The notes: generated by a model from the sequence alone, not told the origin. Positions 23,765 through 34,559 are shown, counted from the stretch's first letter. The stretch is DNA of 64,000 nt from Streptococcus oralis subsp. tigurinus AZ_3a (GCA_000344275.1 AORU01000002.1:62001-126000), one strand, 5' to 3'. Translations and numbers: made by a program.

Positions 23765-24745
23765 TTATCTTACGTACTTAAAAGGAATCTCACTGCCACA
23801 GAGCCAGTTGTAGACTTGGTCATTGACAAAAACATTCATGGCTTCGTGAGCATACTCAGGCATGATGCGATAGGCCTTGTCGCAGGTCAGACGGTTGTAA
23901 ATCGCAAACTGGGTAATAGGATAGCAAACATCGTCATCCAAGCCCGTAATCATCTTGACCTCACCTTGAATGCGATGGGCAAGATTTTTCACATCGATAT
24001 AGGCAAGAGTCGCCATGATTTCCTCCTCTGTTTCATGGAAAGGATCGTGGAACTTGAAATAACGGAAGAGTTCATCATATGCTTCACTGGTATTGCCAAT
24101 CTCAAGCACTCGTCTAAAATCAGACAAGAAGGGATAGATGGCAACTGTTTGCTGAATCCGAGGATTGAGCGCTGCTGCAACCAGAGCTAAAGCCCCTCCT
24201 TGTGAGGCACCATAACTAGAAAGTCTTTTCTCATCCACCTGAGGGAGACTAGCTACAATTTCAACCAACTGGTAAATATCCAGATAAACGTCCTTATAAA
24301 AGAGATGTTCACGACCTTCCACAGCACCACGGATGATATGTCCCTTCACCGTATTTCCTAGTTGAGAGCGCAAGCCGTCTTGCGAATAGCCCGACTGGCC
24401 ACGAACGTCCATGGAAACAACACCGTAACCAGCCACAGTATAGGCCAGCATGTCGGCCCAGTCCCAACCACGTCCCATATAGCCATGAAAGTGGAAGATT
24501 AACGGAACTTTACCTTCACTCTTTGGAAGGACAACACGTGCATAAACCTTGCCTTCATTGGTTCCTTCAAAAGTGAGCTCATAGCACTTGACTTGAGGAA
24601 TGTGGAAATCTCTTTCCTCCAACTGGTAGGCTGGAAGAGATGAAACTTTTTTGACCTCTTCATCCCAGAAAGCATCAAAATCTTCTGGAACCTCATCCCG
24701 TCCTAGATAGGTCTTGATTTCTTCTAACAAAGCTGGATTTTTCAT
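23765..24745 (-). CDS. Acetylxylan esterase / cephalosporin-C deacetylase family hydrolase
   Basis: This 326-residue alpha/beta hydrolase is of the AXE1 family. The start MKNPALLEEIKTYLG is supported by AAGGAG 8 bp upstream; the longer in-frame opening has no such site. The oxyanion region is FHFHGYMGRGWDWADML and the DVRGQSGYS motif follows. The nucleophile elbow is YGASQGGALAL (Ser in GASQGG). The acid/base residues lie in GLDDDVCYPITQ and in EYAHEAM. No signal peptide is seen, so it is probably cytoplasmic. Placed after the sialidase, it could remove O-acetyl groups from sialic acids, a plausible but unproven role; the pneumococcal locus has the same neighbour. Confidence 0.87.
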   Translation of the reverse strand: MKNPALLEEIKTYLGRDEVPEDFDAFWDEEVKKVSSLPAYQLEERDFHIPQVKCYELTFEGTNEGKVYARVVLPKSEGKVPLIFHFHGYMGRGWDWADMLAYTVAGYGVVSMDVRGQSGYSQDGLRSQLGNTVKGHIIRGAVEGREHLFYKDVYLDIYQLVEIVASLPQVDEKRLSSYGASQGGALALVAAALNPRIQQTVAIYPFLSDFRRVLEIGNTSEAYDELFRYFKFHDPFHETEEEIMATLAYIDVKNLAHRIQGEVKMITGLDDDVCYPITQFAIYNRLTCDKAYRIMPEYAHEAMNVFVNDQVYNWLCGSEIPFKYVR

Positions 24746-24862
24746 AGCATGCTCCTTTAGTTTTGTAATCGCTATCATAACTCTAGCATATCTAGGAAGG
24801 CAATGCAAGAAAGAATTCTAAATAGAAAGTGATTTTAGATTCTCTTTCCTCAAACCTATCGC

Positions 24863-24878
24863 CTGAAAGTAGTTTTAA
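24863..24878. promoter_or_regulatory. Putative NanR operator upstream of the esterase
   Basis: CTGAAAGTAGTTTTAA: the left arm and centre are identical to the nanE copy; the right arm is degenerate. It lies 118 bp upstream of the esterase start. Confidence 0.4.
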
Positions 24879-24909
24879 AAATAAAAAGAGCGTTTCCGCT
24901 CTCTGTGTA

Positions 24910-24981
24910 TCAATAGGTGCTAGCTCCTTTCTCTAGTTTGACGGTTTGGAATTTCTTTTGGTAGGTTACTTTAATAGTCAT
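24910..24981 (-). CDS. Possible 23-residue small protein between esterase and recG
   Basis: An ATG-initiated frame encodes MTIKVTYQKKFQTVKLEKG plus ASTY and ends in TGA. A GAGGA ribosome-site match lies 8 bp upstream. The product is basic, with an amphipathic beta pattern and no transmembrane segment. I recall a short hypothetical gene annotated at the same place in a pneumococcal genome, which favours a real gene. The function is unknown and it could be chance. Confidence 0.45.
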   Translation of the reverse strand: MTIKVTYQKKFQTVKLEKGASTY

Positions 24982-25062
24982 GTGAGAGTCCTCGTTTCTT
25001 TTTGATGACTCTAGTATAAGACCCAAACCTAAAAGCTAGCTTATAGATTTCTTAGAAAAGGC

Positions 25063-27078
25063 TTAATCCAGATGTTCTCTCTTTTCTAAGTGGAGAGCAA
25101 TCATGCGCCATTCTGGATCCTCTTTCCAACCTTCTATCGAACTAATGTAGCTGGCAACCTTTCTGGCTTCTTCTAAAATCGGAAAATCTTCGATAATATC
25201 AGCCACTTGAAACTCTGGAAGTCCTGACTGTCTGGTTCCAAAAATCTCTCCAGAACCACGCATTTTCAAATCTTCCTCCGCAAGGACAAATCCATTGGTC
25301 GTTTCTGTCATGATGCGCATGCGATCTTTCCCAGAATCCGTCTTGGGATTAGCCACGAGAACAGCATAGGACTGCTTGTCCCCCCGACCGACACGACCTC
25401 TGAGCTGGTGAAGCTGACTGAGACCGAACCGGTCGGCATCCATGATAATCATGACGGTCGCATTGGGAACATTAACCCCAACCTCAATAACCGTTGTCGA
25501 AACCAGAATATCCGTTTTTCGCTCTTTGAACTTTTGCATGATCTGGTCTTTTTCGTCACTCTTCATCTTACCGTGTAGAAGAGCTACTTCAGCCTTGCCG
25601 GCAAAATGAGCTGCCAACTCCTCAGATAAGGCAATGGCATTTTTCAGATCCAGAGCTTCAGATTCCTCAATCAAAGGAGAGATGACATAGGCTTGAGAAC
25701 CTTTTTGAACTTCTCCCTCTAACCAAATCAAGACCTGAGGCAGCTGCTCATGCTTAATCCAGCGAGTCACAATGGGCTTCCGCCCTGCTGGCATCTGGTC
25801 GATAATGGAAACATCCATATCGCCAAAGGCCGTGATAGCCAGCGTACGGGGAATGGGCGTCGCCGTCATCATGAGAACGTCAGGATTGTCCCCTTTTTCC
25901 CGCAAAATCCGCCTTTGCCCTACACCAAAACGATGCTGCTCATCGATGATAATCAAACCAAGACGAGCATAATCTACCCCATCCTGAATCAGAGCGTGGG
26001 TTCCGATAATCAAATCAGCCTCACCCTTGGCAATGGTCTCCAAGACTGCTCTCTTTTCTGCGGCCTTTAAGGAACCTGTCAAGAGAGCGAGTTTCAAGTC
26101 TGGAAAGAGGCTCTGTAGACTGTCAAAGTGTTGCTCCGCAAGGATTTCTGTTGGCACCATGAGAGCTGCCTGATAACCAGCCGTCACCGCCGCAAACATT
26201 GCCAAACCAGCGACCACCGTTTTTCCGCTCCCCACATCTCCTTGCAGGAGACGATTCATGTGATGGTCCGACTTCATGTCGGTCAAGATTTCCTGCAAAC
26301 TTTTTTCCTGAGCTTGGGTCAGGGCGAAAGGAAGACTTTCTTTAACGGCTGTCACTTTTTCCTGGGACCAATTCAGAACCAGACCACTTCCCTGAACTCT
26401 ATTTTCAGACTTAAGCGTCTGCAACTGCATTTGGAAGTAAAAAAGTTCCTCAAACTTTATACGGCGAAGGGCCTGCTTGTATTCTGCCAAATCCTTAGGA
26501 AAATGCATAGCGCGAACAGCCTGGCAACGGGATATGAGTTTGTATTTATCAAGTAAAGACTGGGGAAGATTTTCCTCTATCAAGAGGTCTAACCCCTGAT
26601 CAAAGGCCGTTTTGATGACCTTGACCAGACTGGCCTGACTGATTCCTTGAGCCAGACGATAAACAGGTTGGAGGTCATCTTCCACCTGAGCCAGAACCTT
26701 CATCCCAGTCAGACTGGCCTTGGCACGGTCCCATTTCCCAAAGACAGCAAGGGTTGCACCCAACTCTATCTTATCAGCCAGATAGGGCTGGTTAAAGAAA
26801 TTCACCGCAAAAACGACTTCTCCCTGCTTGAGACTAAAACGCAGGCGATTGCGCTTAAAACCATAATACTGCACACTGGCTGGGGTCACGACTTGACCAG
26901 ACAGGACAGCCTTTTCGCCATCTTCCAACTCTAGCACCTGCTTGGTCTTAAAGTCTTCATAACGGAAAGGAAAGTAGAGCAAGAGGTCTTGCAAGTTTTC
27001 AATTCCTAGTTTGGCGTACTTCTCTGCTGACTTTGGCCCCACGCCAGGTAAGACATGCAAGGGTTGATGTAGATTCAT
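25063..27078 (-). CDS. recG: ATP-dependent DNA helicase RecG
   Basis: This 671-residue branched-DNA translocase reverses stalled forks and processes recombination intermediates. An N-terminal wedge/OB domain (residues 1-230, with GVGPKSAEKYAKLGI) is followed by the helicase core: Walker A LLQGDVGSGKTVVAG (about residue 280), DEQH box IIDEQHRFGVGQR, TATPIPRT, and the C-terminal motifs VSTTVIEVGVNVPNA and QLRGRVGRG. The TRG region follows in the C-terminus. It is the last gene of the secA-aroG-aroG-acpS-alr-recG direction, 19 bp after alr. Confidence 0.98.
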   Translation of the reverse strand: MNLHQPLHVLPGVGPKSAEKYAKLGIENLQDLLLYFPFRYEDFKTKQVLELEDGEKAVLSGQVVTPASVQYYGFKRNRLRFSLKQGEVVFAVNFFNQPYLADKIELGATLAVFGKWDRAKASLTGMKVLAQVEDDLQPVYRLAQGISQASLVKVIKTAFDQGLDLLIEENLPQSLLDKYKLISRCQAVRAMHFPKDLAEYKQALRRIKFEELFYFQMQLQTLKSENRVQGSGLVLNWSQEKVTAVKESLPFALTQAQEKSLQEILTDMKSDHHMNRLLQGDVGSGKTVVAGLAMFAAVTAGYQAALMVPTEILAEQHFDSLQSLFPDLKLALLTGSLKAAEKRAVLETIAKGEADLIIGTHALIQDGVDYARLGLIIIDEQHRFGVGQRRILREKGDNPDVLMMTATPIPRTLAITAFGDMDVSIIDQMPAGRKPIVTRWIKHEQLPQVLIWLEGEVQKGSQAYVISPLIEESEALDLKNAIALSEELAAHFAGKAEVALLHGKMKSDEKDQIMQKFKERKTDILVSTTVIEVGVNVPNATVMIIMDADRFGLSQLHQLRGRVGRGDKQSYAVLVANPKTDSGKDRMRIMTETTNGFVLAEEDLKMRGSGEIFGTRQSGLPEFQVADIIEDFPILEEARKVASYISSIEGWKEDPEWRMIALHLEKREHLD

Positions 27079-27097
27079 GCTCCACTCCTTTCTTTAG

Positions 27098-28201
27098 CTA
27101 ATAATATTCTCTCGGAATGCGGTCGCTGAGGAGGCAAACCACCTCATAGTTAATAGTTCCACGATAGGTCGCTACCTGAGTAGCTGTGATTTCCTTGTCG
27201 CCGTTGGTGCCGATCAGGGTTACTTTTGTTCCCAACGGATAAAGTTTAGGCAGACGAATAGTGATTTGGTCCATGGAAACCCGCCCAACAATTGGGCAAG
27301 TTTGGCCATCTACCAAGACAGTGAAATTTTGCATATCTCGTGTCCAACCATCCGCATAGCCGATTGGCACGGTCGCGATGACTTGCTCGCTATCCGCCTG
27401 ATAGGTGGCTCCATAGCCCATGCAAGCCCCAGCTGGAACTGTCTTGACATGAACCAGAGCAGACTCCAAGGTCAAGGCTGGAGTCAAGTCATAAGGTAAG
27501 TTCAGAACTTCTCCACTTGGATTGAGACCATACATGGAATTTCCCATACGAACCGCATTGAAAATAGTCTCTGCATGCCAGAGTGTCGTTGCTGAGTTGC
27601 TGGCATGAACCAGCTCTGGAACTTCCTTCATACTGGCCAAAATAGTTTTAAACCGTTCTAACTGGGCATTAAAGTAGGTATCTGATTCCTCATCTGCAGT
27701 CGCAAAGTGGGTAAAAATTCCTTCAACGCGAGCACCATGTTGCTTGAGCAAGTCTTGAGCCAGATCAGCTTCACTGGCCTCTCTAAAACCAATCCGTCCC
27801 ATTCCTGAATCAATCTTGAGATGGACAGTCAAGCCAGTTAAATCTGTTTCCTTATCTAACAGCGCTTGAATCCACTCCAATCCTGCCACTGTCAAGGTGA
27901 TGTCGTATTCTTTAGCTAGAGCAACAGCTTCGATTTCAGAAACTCCTAAGATGAGAATTTTCTTGCTAAGTCCAGCATGACGAAGTTCGATAGCTTCATC
28001 AATATTGGAAACGCAAAATCCATCAACAACATCCTGGATCGCCGTTGCAACAGCTACCGCCCCATGTCCATAAGCATTAGCCTTGACTACTGCAAATTTG
28101 AGCGTACCATTAGGGATATGACTTCCCATTTGTTGTATATTTTGTCGAATGGCTCCCAGATATATCAGAGCCTTGGTTGCTCTATGTGGACTAGTTTTCA
28201 T
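27098..28201 (-). CDS. alr: Alanine racemase
   Basis: This 367-residue PLP enzyme makes D-alanine for peptidoglycan and teichoic-acid modification. The start [18 protein letters not shown] is chosen because GGAGG lies 7 bp upstream and the gene overlaps the acpS end by 11 bp. The Schiff-base Lys is in [11 protein letters not shown] (about residue 40). The substrate/PLP motif [11 protein letters not shown], the VRMGNSMYG region and the catalytic Tyr of GYGATYQA follow. [11 protein letters not shown] is the C-terminal-domain signature. The length is usual. Confidence 0.97.
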   Translation of the reverse strand: MKTSPHRATKALIYLGAIRQNIQQMGSHIPNGTLKFAVVKANAYGHGAVAVATAIQDVVDGFCVSNIDEAIELRHAGLSKKILILGVSEIEAVALAKEYDITLTVAGLEWIQALLDKETDLTGLTVHLKIDSGMGRIGFREASEADLAQDLLKQHGARVEGIFTHFATADEESDTYFNAQLERFKTILASMKEVPELVHASNSATTLWHAETIFNAVRMGNSMYGLNPSGEVLNLPYDLTPALTLESALVHVKTVPAGACMGYGATYQADSEQVIATVPIGYADGWTRDMQNFTVLVDGQTCPIVGRVSMDQITIRLPKLYPLGTKVTLIGTNGDKEITATQVATYRGTINYEVVCLLSDRIPREYY

Positions 28202-28553
28202 GATTTTCCTCCAAAATGACACTGGCTGTCACAAACTGATCTGTATGGCTGATAGATAGCCAAATTTTTCCTGAAAATGGTGCCTGACTAAAATAAGGTG
28301 CCCCGCGTTCATTATTCAAAACTTCCAAATCCTGAAAGGTCAGTTTTCCAATACCAGTTCCCATAGCCTTAGAAAAGGCCTCCTTAGCCGACCAGCGACC
28401 AGCCAAGTATTCGATTTGTCTGCGCCCTTTGAGACTGGCAAAACGCTCCATTTCTTTAGGGGTCAGCACGCGCTTGGCAAAGCCCTCACGTCGTGTAACT
28501 ACATTTTCTATCGAAGCCAATTCTTCGATGTCAATTCCGTGTCCAACTATCAT
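28191..28553 (-). CDS. acpS: Holo-[acyl-carrier-protein] synthase
   Basis: This 120-residue phosphopantetheinyl transferase activates acyl carrier protein for fatty-acid synthesis. I start at [11 protein letters not shown], the standard N-terminus; an in-frame extension to 28661 would overlap the DAHP synthase gene and lacks family similarity. Motifs are [11 protein letters not shown] (metal-binding Asp) and [23 protein letters not shown] (catalytic Glu/Lys), with the [10 protein letters not shown] end. The ribosome site is weak (GTGAG). The gene is followed by, and overlaps, alr. Confidence 0.95.
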   Translation of the reverse strand: MIVGHGIDIEELASIENVVTRREGFAKRVLTPKEMERFASLKGRRQIEYLAGRWSAKEAFSKAMGTGIGKLTFQDLEVLNNERGAPYFSQAPFSGKIWLSISHTDQFVTASVILEENHEN

Positions 28554-28597
28554 ACTCACAAAAGGAGCTGAGATTCCCCCAACTCCATCCTTTTCAC

Positions 28598-29629
28598 TTA
28601 TTTTGTTAAGGTAGTATAAATCTCTTCTACCAAGGCTACTGTATTTTCCCAACCTAGACAAGGGTCAGTTATGGAGCAACCAAAGACCTCTGGTTGATTT
28701 TGACGACCATCAGCTAGGTAAGATTCGATCATAAAGCCTCGAACCGTCTTTTTAATCTTTTCATTCCAGTCACGATTCAGCAAGGCTTGACGAACAATGC
28801 GAATTTGTTCCATATACTGCTTGCCTGAATTGTCATGATTGGTATCGATGATAATGAAGGGATTTTCAAGTCCCATAGTCTCATAGCGATTGATGGCATT
28901 TAAGAGGGTTTCATAGTAGAAGTTGGGTTCATTTTTACCATATTCGTTCATGGCGCCACGAAGGATAACGTGGGCCAAAGGATTTCCTGAAGTTTCCACT
29001 TCTTGCCCATGGTAAAGGAAGGTTTGCTTGTTTTGAGCCGCATAGATGGCATTAAACATGACCCCGAGATTTCCAGATGTTGGATTTTTCATCCCAACTG
29101 GAGCATCAATCCCAGACGCTACAAAGCGGTGTTCCTGGTCTTCCACCGAACGAGCCCCAACAGCATGGTAGCTGACCAGGTCATCAACCAAAACGAGGTT
29201 TGACGGATAAAGCATCTCATCAGCTGTCGTCAAGCCAGTTTCGGTAATCACACGGTAGTGCAGCTGACGAACAGCTTGCAAGCCATTAATCAGGCTTGGA
29301 GCTTTCGAAGTATCGGGCTGATGAACCAAACCCTTATAGCCATCTCCATTGGTACGAGGTTTAGCAGTATAGACACGCATCACGATAAAAATTTTATCCG
29401 CAACTTTTTTCTGCAAGTCTGCTAAGCGATGAGCATATTCGAGCACAGCTTCTTCATTGTCCGAAGAGCAAGGCCCTATCACCAAAAGGATTCGGTCGTC
29501 CTCACCCGAGATGATGGCTGCCAACTCTCTATCACGGGCTTCTTTCTTTCGCAAGGCTTCAGGTGACAGCTGGGTCGCAGCCTTGATTGCTTCAATATCA
29601 ATTTCTTGACCTTTTTCGATAAATGCCAT
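28598..29629 (-). CDS. 3-deoxy-7-phosphoheptulonate (DAHP) synthase, second copy
   Basis: This 343-residue class I (AroF/G/H) DAHP synthase condenses PEP and erythrose-4-phosphate, the entry step of aromatic amino-acid synthesis. Motifs are [36 protein letters not shown] (PEP/E4P-binding KPRT), [11 protein letters not shown] and the metal-binding [12 protein letters not shown]. It follows a near-identical paralogue by 1 bp (29631). Two tandem copies are normal in mitis streptococci; different feedback inhibition by Phe and Tyr is a common reason for paralogues but cannot be read here. Confidence 0.94.
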   Translation of the reverse strand: MAFIEKGQEIDIEAIKAATQLSPEALRKKEARDRELAAIISGEDDRILLVIGPCSSDNEEAVLEYAHRLADLQKKVADKIFIVMRVYTAKPRTNGDGYKGLVHQPDTSKAPSLINGLQAVRQLHYRVITETGLTTADEMLYPSNLVLVDDLVSYHAVGARSVEDQEHRFVASGIDAPVGMKNPTSGNLGVMFNAIYAAQNKQTFLYHGQEVETSGNPLAHVILRGAMNEYGKNEPNFYYETLLNAINRYETMGLENPFIIIDTNHDNSGKQYMEQIRIVRQALLNRDWNEKIKKTVRGFMIESYLADGRQNQPEVFGCSITDPCLGWENTVALVEEIYTTLTK

Positions 29630-29630
29630 C

Positions 29631-30662
29631 TTATTCTCCTAGCGTTTGGTAAATTTCGCGAACAAGTGCTTCTGTGTTGTCCCATCCGAGACACGGATCT
29701 GTAATGGACTTACCAAAAACTTCGGGTTCATTTTGACGTCCATCTTCTAGATAGGACTCAATCATAAAACCACGAACATATTTTTTGATTTTCTCATTCC
29801 AGTCACGGTTAATCAAAGTCTGACGAACGATACGGATTTGATCCATGTACTGCTTGCCTGAATTGTCATGATTGGTATCGATGATGATAAAGGGATTTTC
29901 CAAGCCCATCTTTTCATACTGGGCAATGGTATCCATCAGATTGTCATAGTAGTAGTTGGGAATATTTTTCCCGTATTCATTCAAGGCACCACGAAGAATG
30001 GCATGGGATAATGGATTCCCAGTCGTTTCCACCTCTTTACCAAGGAAGAGGAAACTCTGCTTATTTTGCGCTGCGTAAATCCCGTTAAACATGACATTGA
30101 GATTTCCAGATGTGGGATTTTTAAATCCTGTTGAAAAATCTGCTCCACTCGCTACAAAACGGTGCTGTTGATCCTCTACAGAACGAGCTCCGACAGCCAT
30201 ATAAGAAATCAAATCATCCACCAACGGAAGATTTTCAGGATAAAGCATCTCATCCGCTGTTGTCATGCCAGTCTCAGAAATAACGCGGTAATGTAAATGA
30301 CGAACAGCCTTGATTCCATTGATCAAGCTAGGTGCTTCTTTAGCATTTGGTTGATGAATCAAGCCCTTATAGCCATCTCCATTGGTACGAGGTTTAGCCG
30401 TATAGACTCGCATGACCATAAAAATGCGGTCTTTGACCTCTTCTTGCAAAGCAGATAGGCGCTTGGCATACTCGAGAACCGCCTCTTCATTATCAGATGA
30501 ACATGGTCCTATCACCAAGAGAATACGCTGGTCTTCCCCACGAATGATGGCTTCCAATTCCTGATCACGTTGTTTTTTTCTCGTAAGAGCCGCCCCCTCT
30601 AATTTAGACAAGGCGCGAACTTCTTCAATGTTAATTTTAGGACTTTTAGCTGTAAATACCAT
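29631..30662 (-). CDS. 3-deoxy-7-phosphoheptulonate (DAHP) synthase, first copy
   Basis: This 343-residue paralogue of the next gene has the same catalytic set: [47 protein letters not shown] and [12 protein letters not shown]. The N-terminal 45 residues, where class I enzymes carry the feedback-inhibitor and dimer contacts, differ most between the copies (KSPKINIEEVRALSKLEG here against [16 protein letters not shown]). This fits separate allosteric control. It lies between secA (80 bp upstream) and the second copy. Confidence 0.94.
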   Translation of the reverse strand: MVFTAKSPKINIEEVRALSKLEGAALTRKKQRDQELEAIIRGEDQRILLVIGPCSSDNEEAVLEYAKRLSALQEEVKDRIFMVMRVYTAKPRTNGDGYKGLIHQPNAKEAPSLINGIKAVRHLHYRVISETGMTTADEMLYPENLPLVDDLISYMAVGARSVEDQQHRFVASGADFSTGFKNPTSGNLNVMFNGIYAAQNKQSFLFLGKEVETTGNPLSHAILRGALNEYGKNIPNYYYDNLMDTIAQYEKMGLENPFIIIDTNHDNSGKQYMDQIRIVRQTLINRDWNEKIKKYVRGFMIESYLEDGRQNEPEVFGKSITDPCLGWDNTEALVREIYQTLGE

Positions 30663-30741
30663 GATTCATCTCCTTATAAAGCAAACGGACACCAAGCAAA
30701 AAATGATTTTTACCAGGTATCCGCCTGTATCTTATCTCGTA

Positions 30742-33255
30742 TTATTGTCTCTTACCATGACAGTTCTTGAATTTCTTACCAGAGCCACATGGGCATTGAT
30801 CATTTCGTCCGACTTGGCTCAAGTCCACATCTTTTGGAAGCTGAGTCTGCTGCGCTGCGATATTACGAGTCGCAGTTGTACTGATATTGTGTTCAGTTTG
30901 AGGACGTTCCTGCTCGTGGATTTGTGCTTTCATCATCAAGCGGGTCACATCAAATTCAATTGATCCAATCATGTCATTAAACATGCGGAAACCTTCTGCT
31001 TGATATTCTACGACAGGATTGTTTTGGGCATATCCACGAAGACCAACAGCATTTCGCAACTGGTCAAGAGCATCGATATGGTCTGTCCACTTGTTGTCTA
31101 CAACACGTAGGATCAAGACCTTCTGGAATTCTTTCACTGCATCTTCGTCACGAAGCTTAGCAACTTGACTGTCATAAACTTTCAAGGCACGTTGGAAAAG
31201 TTCATCTTTGATAGCTTGGTCTGACAGACCTGCAAGATCTGAACGGCTAATTGAATCTTCTGGAAGTAAGTTATACTTAGCAAAGTTCAAGATTGCTTCC
31301 AATTTTTCATCTTCTTTCGAACGAGCATGTGCATCTACGATTCGGCCAATGGTACGGCGGATCATAGCATGGATTTCAGGTGCCAAGTCACGGTCTGCAG
31401 TGATGACATCATAACGTTGTGCATAGATGATTTCACGTTGTTCACGCATAACGTCATCGTATTGAAGGACTTGTTTACGAGTATCGTAGTTGTTTCCTTC
31501 AACACGTTTTTGAGCTGCTTCAACTTGACGCGTTAACATGCGAGATTCGATGGCTTCATCAGACATATTGAGACGTTCAAAGACACCTTTCAAACGTTCT
31601 GAACCGAAACGTTTCATCAAATCATCTTCAAGAGACAAGTAGAATTGTGACTCACCTGGGTCTCCTTGACGCCCTGAACGTCCACGAAGCTGATTATCAA
31701 TACGGCGACTTTCATGGCGTTCTGTACCAATGACACAAAGTCCACCAAGTTCACGAACCCCTTCGCCAAGCTTGATATCAGTACCACGACCGGCCATGTT
31801 GGTTGCGATAGTAACTGCACAACGCTGACCAGCGTTCATGATGATTTGCGCTTCTCTGTAGTGGTTCTTCGCATTCAAGACTTCGTGAGGAACACCTGCC
31901 TCTACCAGTTTTTTAGAAAGAAAGTCACTCGTTTCAACTGCAACTGTACCTACCAAGACCGGCTGACCTTTTTGGTGACGAGCTTTTACATCTTCAACTA
32001 CAGCCTTAAACTTCGCATCAAGACTGGCATAGAGAAGGTCTGAGTGGTCGATACGTTGGATTGGACGGTTGGTTGGGATTGGGATAACACGAATGTTGTA
32101 GATTTCGCGGAATTCTTCTTCTTCTGTTTTACCAGTACCCGTCATACCTGCCAATTTCTTATACATACGGAAGAGGTTTTGGTAGGTGATAGAAGCTGAA
32201 GTCTTAGTCTCATCTTGGATTGGCACACCTTCTTTTGCTTCAATCGCTTGGTGCAAACCGTCAGAATAACGACGACCTTCCATGGTACGACCTGTAAATT
32301 GGTCGACAATCAAGATTTCTTGCTCTTCACTAACCACATAGTCGATATCGAGAATCATGATATAGTTGGCACGGAGGGCATTGTCGATAAAGTGGGTAAG
32401 AGCTACGTTTTCGACATCATAGAGATTCTCCAGTTTGAAATAGCTCTCAGCCTTGTCAATCCCAGAATCAGACAAACCAATCGTCTTAGACTGAATGTCA
32501 ATAATATAGTCATCCTTGTCCAAGGACTTCACAAAATGATCCGCCATGTGGTAGAGTTGGCTAGTCTCAACTGCATTGGCACCTGAAACGATCAAAGGAG
32601 TACGGGCTTCATCGATCAAGATCGAGTCAACCTCATCGACCAAGGCATAGTTAAGCGGACGTTGTACCATGTTTTCTGCACGAACGACCATGTTGTCACG
32701 AAGATAGTCAAAACCGATCTCTGAGTTGGTTGAGTAGGTAATATCACAGAGGTACGCTTCTTTTTTCTCCATTGGAGATTTGGCTGCTAAGTTGATTCCT
32801 ACTGACAGACCAAGCCATGAGTACAATTCACCCATTTCAGTCGCGTCACGTTCTGTTAGGTATTCGTTGACTGTAACTACGTGAACCCCTTTACCTGCAA
32901 GGGCATTGAGGTACACTGGCATGGTCGCTGTCAAGGTCTTCCCTTCACCGGTACGCATCTCTGGAACGTCACCATGGTGAAGAACAATCCCACCCATGAC
33001 CTGAACCTTATAAGGGAAAAGCCCAAGGACACGTTTTGCAGCTTCACGAACTACCGCAAAAGCCTCATATAACAGCGAATCAAGTGATTCTCCCTTGTTG
33101 TAGCGTTCTTTAAATTCGTCAGTTTTTGCTTTTAGTTCTTCGTCCGACATTGCGGCCATTTGGCTCTCATAGTTAAGAACCTTATCAGCCATCTTTTCTA
33201 GACGACGAAGTTCTCCTTTATCATTTTCGATAATTGTTTTTAAAATATTAGCCAT
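30742..33255 (-). CDS. secA: Preprotein translocase ATPase SecA
   Basis: This 837-residue motor drives proteins through SecYEG. The DEAD motor has Walker [15 protein letters not shown] (about residue 100) and [17 protein letters not shown] (Walker B). The preprotein cross-linking domain, helical wing/scaffold and second motor half follow, with [13 protein letters not shown] and [11 protein letters not shown]. The C-terminal SEC-C zinc motif [17 protein letters not shown] is complete. The size is typical for the general SecA; it is not the shorter accessory SecA2. Confidence 0.99.
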   Translation of the reverse strand: MANILKTIIENDKGELRRLEKMADKVLNYESQMAAMSDEELKAKTDEFKERYNKGESLDSLLYEAFAVVREAAKRVLGLFPYKVQVMGGIVLHHGDVPEMRTGEGKTLTATMPVYLNALAGKGVHVVTVNEYLTERDATEMGELYSWLGLSVGINLAAKSPMEKKEAYLCDITYSTNSEIGFDYLRDNMVVRAENMVQRPLNYALVDEVDSILIDEARTPLIVSGANAVETSQLYHMADHFVKSLDKDDYIIDIQSKTIGLSDSGIDKAESYFKLENLYDVENVALTHFIDNALRANYIMILDIDYVVSEEQEILIVDQFTGRTMEGRRYSDGLHQAIEAKEGVPIQDETKTSASITYQNLFRMYKKLAGMTGTGKTEEEEFREIYNIRVIPIPTNRPIQRIDHSDLLYASLDAKFKAVVEDVKARHQKGQPVLVGTVAVETSDFLSKKLVEAGVPHEVLNAKNHYREAQIIMNAGQRCAVTIATNMAGRGTDIKLGEGVRELGGLCVIGTERHESRRIDNQLRGRSGRQGDPGESQFYLSLEDDLMKRFGSERLKGVFERLNMSDEAIESRMLTRQVEAAQKRVEGNNYDTRKQVLQYDDVMREQREIIYAQRYDVITADRDLAPEIHAMIRRTIGRIVDAHARSKEDEKLEAILNFAKYNLLPEDSISRSDLAGLSDQAIKDELFQRALKVYDSQVAKLRDEDAVKEFQKVLILRVVDNKWTDHIDALDQLRNAVGLRGYAQNNPVVEYQAEGFRMFNDMIGSIEFDVTRLMMKAQIHEQERPQTEHNISTTATRNIAAQQTQLPKDVDLSQVGRNDQCPCGSGKKFKNCHGKRQ

Positions 33256-33397
33256 GATTTTCCTTACTTTAGATTCTGAATATTTTAGAATGTTCTTTTA
33301 ATTTTAGCATATTTACCATTATTTTTCAAGAAAGAATCCTTGTTTTACAAGGGGAAAAAAGGGCTAGAAGTTAGTCTAGTCCATCATTTTTTAATGT

Positions 33398-33688
33398 TTA
33401 ATTTCCCAAGAATGCAGGTAATATCCCAAAATACCAAAAGAGATTAATCCAGAAGGCCATGCATAATAGCACTCCAAAAATAAAAAGACTGATTTTTTTA
33501 ATCAGCACAGAGTATAGGATAGATAAAACTCCAAAAACCACAAAGAGTTTTTTCATAACAAAATAATATACTGAAACTCCTCCTATTTGCCAATCCCAAG
33601 GAAGGAAAAATATGAGGAACCAGAGAAAGCAAATCGTAAGGATATATCTCTTGTAGTGCGCTTCAAGAAAGGCTTTTGTTTTCTCCAT
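33398..33688 (-). CDS. Small membrane protein of unknown function
   Basis: A 96-residue product starting MEKTKAFLEAHYKRYIL; GGAGG lies 6 bp before this ATG, whereas an in-frame ATG 18 bp earlier overlaps the ribosome site. Three hydrophobic segments (ILTICFLWFLIFFLPW, LFVVFGVLSILYSVLI, LFIFGVLLCMAFWINLFWYFGIL) make it an integral membrane protein. I do not recognise a family. It lies between lemA and secA with a terminator upstream, so it is probably transcribed alone. Confidence 0.7.
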   Translation of the reverse strand: MEKTKAFLEAHYKRYILTICFLWFLIFFLPWDWQIGGVSVYYFVMKKLFVVFGVLSILYSVLIKKISLFIFGVLLCMAFWINLFWYFGILPAFLGN

Positions 33689-33732
33689 AGCAAACCTCCA
33701 TTTCATTCACTGTCTCTTCCCTTTTATTATAC

Positions 33733-33762
33733 CAAAAAAACCTGGAAAAAGCTTCCCAGGTT
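33733..33762 (-). terminator. Terminator downstream of lemA
   Basis: Stem AACCTGG / CCAGGTT with a loop of about 10 nt, followed on the minus strand by a T run. It separates lemA from the small membrane-protein gene. Confidence 0.8.
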
Positions 33763-33820
33763 CGGGTTTGAAATCACTAGTCATGCTAGAAAAATCACTC
33801 TATTCATAGGCTGATTCACT

Positions 33821-34417
33821 TTATTGACTTGATGAAGATGTTCCAAAATCGACCTTAGGAACTGTCTTGGCTTCTTCTGTTTCTTTAAAGGTTTCAGCTT
33901 CTTTGAAGTTCATCATATTCGCAAAAAGCACGGTTGGAAAACTTCTCAACTTTTGATTGTACTCGGCTGCGACTTTATTATAATCCTTGCGTGCTACAAA
34001 GATACGATTTTCACTGCCTGAAAGTTCGACCATTAGTTGCTCAACATTTTGATTGCTCTTGAGTTCTGGATAATTCTCAGTCAAGGAAATCAAGCGGGAA
34101 AGAGCAGAGCTCAACTCTCCCTGAGCCTTTTGGTTTTCTTCCGAAGTTACTGAACTACTACCGATTTTAGCTCTAGCATCAGCAATCTTGGTAAAGACTT
34201 CGGTTTCATGATTCATTTGTCCTTTAACGGACTCCACCAAGTTACCAATCAAGTCCGAACGACGTTGGAGGGCTGTCGAGACATAGGCCTGAGCCTGCTC
34301 CACTTTAGTCTGTTCACCAACCAGACCATTATAGGTCGTAACTGCGGAACAACTTCCCAGAATTAGTAGTCCAAAGAAAATCGCCACTATTGAGAGAATT
34401 ACTTTATTTTGTTTCAT
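33821..34417 (-). CDS. lemA: LemA family protein
   Basis: A 198-residue protein with an N-terminal membrane segment (VILSIVAIFFGLLILGSC) that ends in a lipobox-like LGSC. The signature YNGLVGEQTKVEQAQAYVSTALQRRSDLIGNLVESVKG is the LemA helical core. The matching C-terminal helix pair has DYNKVAAEYNQKLRSFPTVLFANMM. LemA proteins form a four-helix extracytoplasmic domain of unknown role and are often next to TPM-domain proteins, as here (34560-35327). A shared envelope function is inferred. Confidence 0.92.
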   Translation of the reverse strand: MKQNKVILSIVAIFFGLLILGSCSAVTTYNGLVGEQTKVEQAQAYVSTALQRRSDLIGNLVESVKGQMNHETEVFTKIADARAKIGSSSVTSEENQKAQGELSSALSRLISLTENYPELKSNQNVEQLMVELSGSENRIFVARKDYNKVAAEYNQKLRSFPTVLFANMMNFKEAETFKETEEAKTVPKVDFGTSSSSQ

Positions 34418-34559
34418 ATCAAAACCTTAACACTTTCTTTTATCAACTTTTCTGAGAAAATACTCAGATTTTAAATCAATTTCCCAAACTTTGTTTTTAT
34501 TTTTAATTAAGGAGTAAACTTACTGTATGGAGAAATCGGTTTGAGCAATATATGATCAC

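Noticed and set aside
28554..28661. N-terminal extension of acpS
   Set aside because: Overlaps the DAHP synthase gene and lacks AcpS similarity; [11 protein letters not shown] is the normal start.
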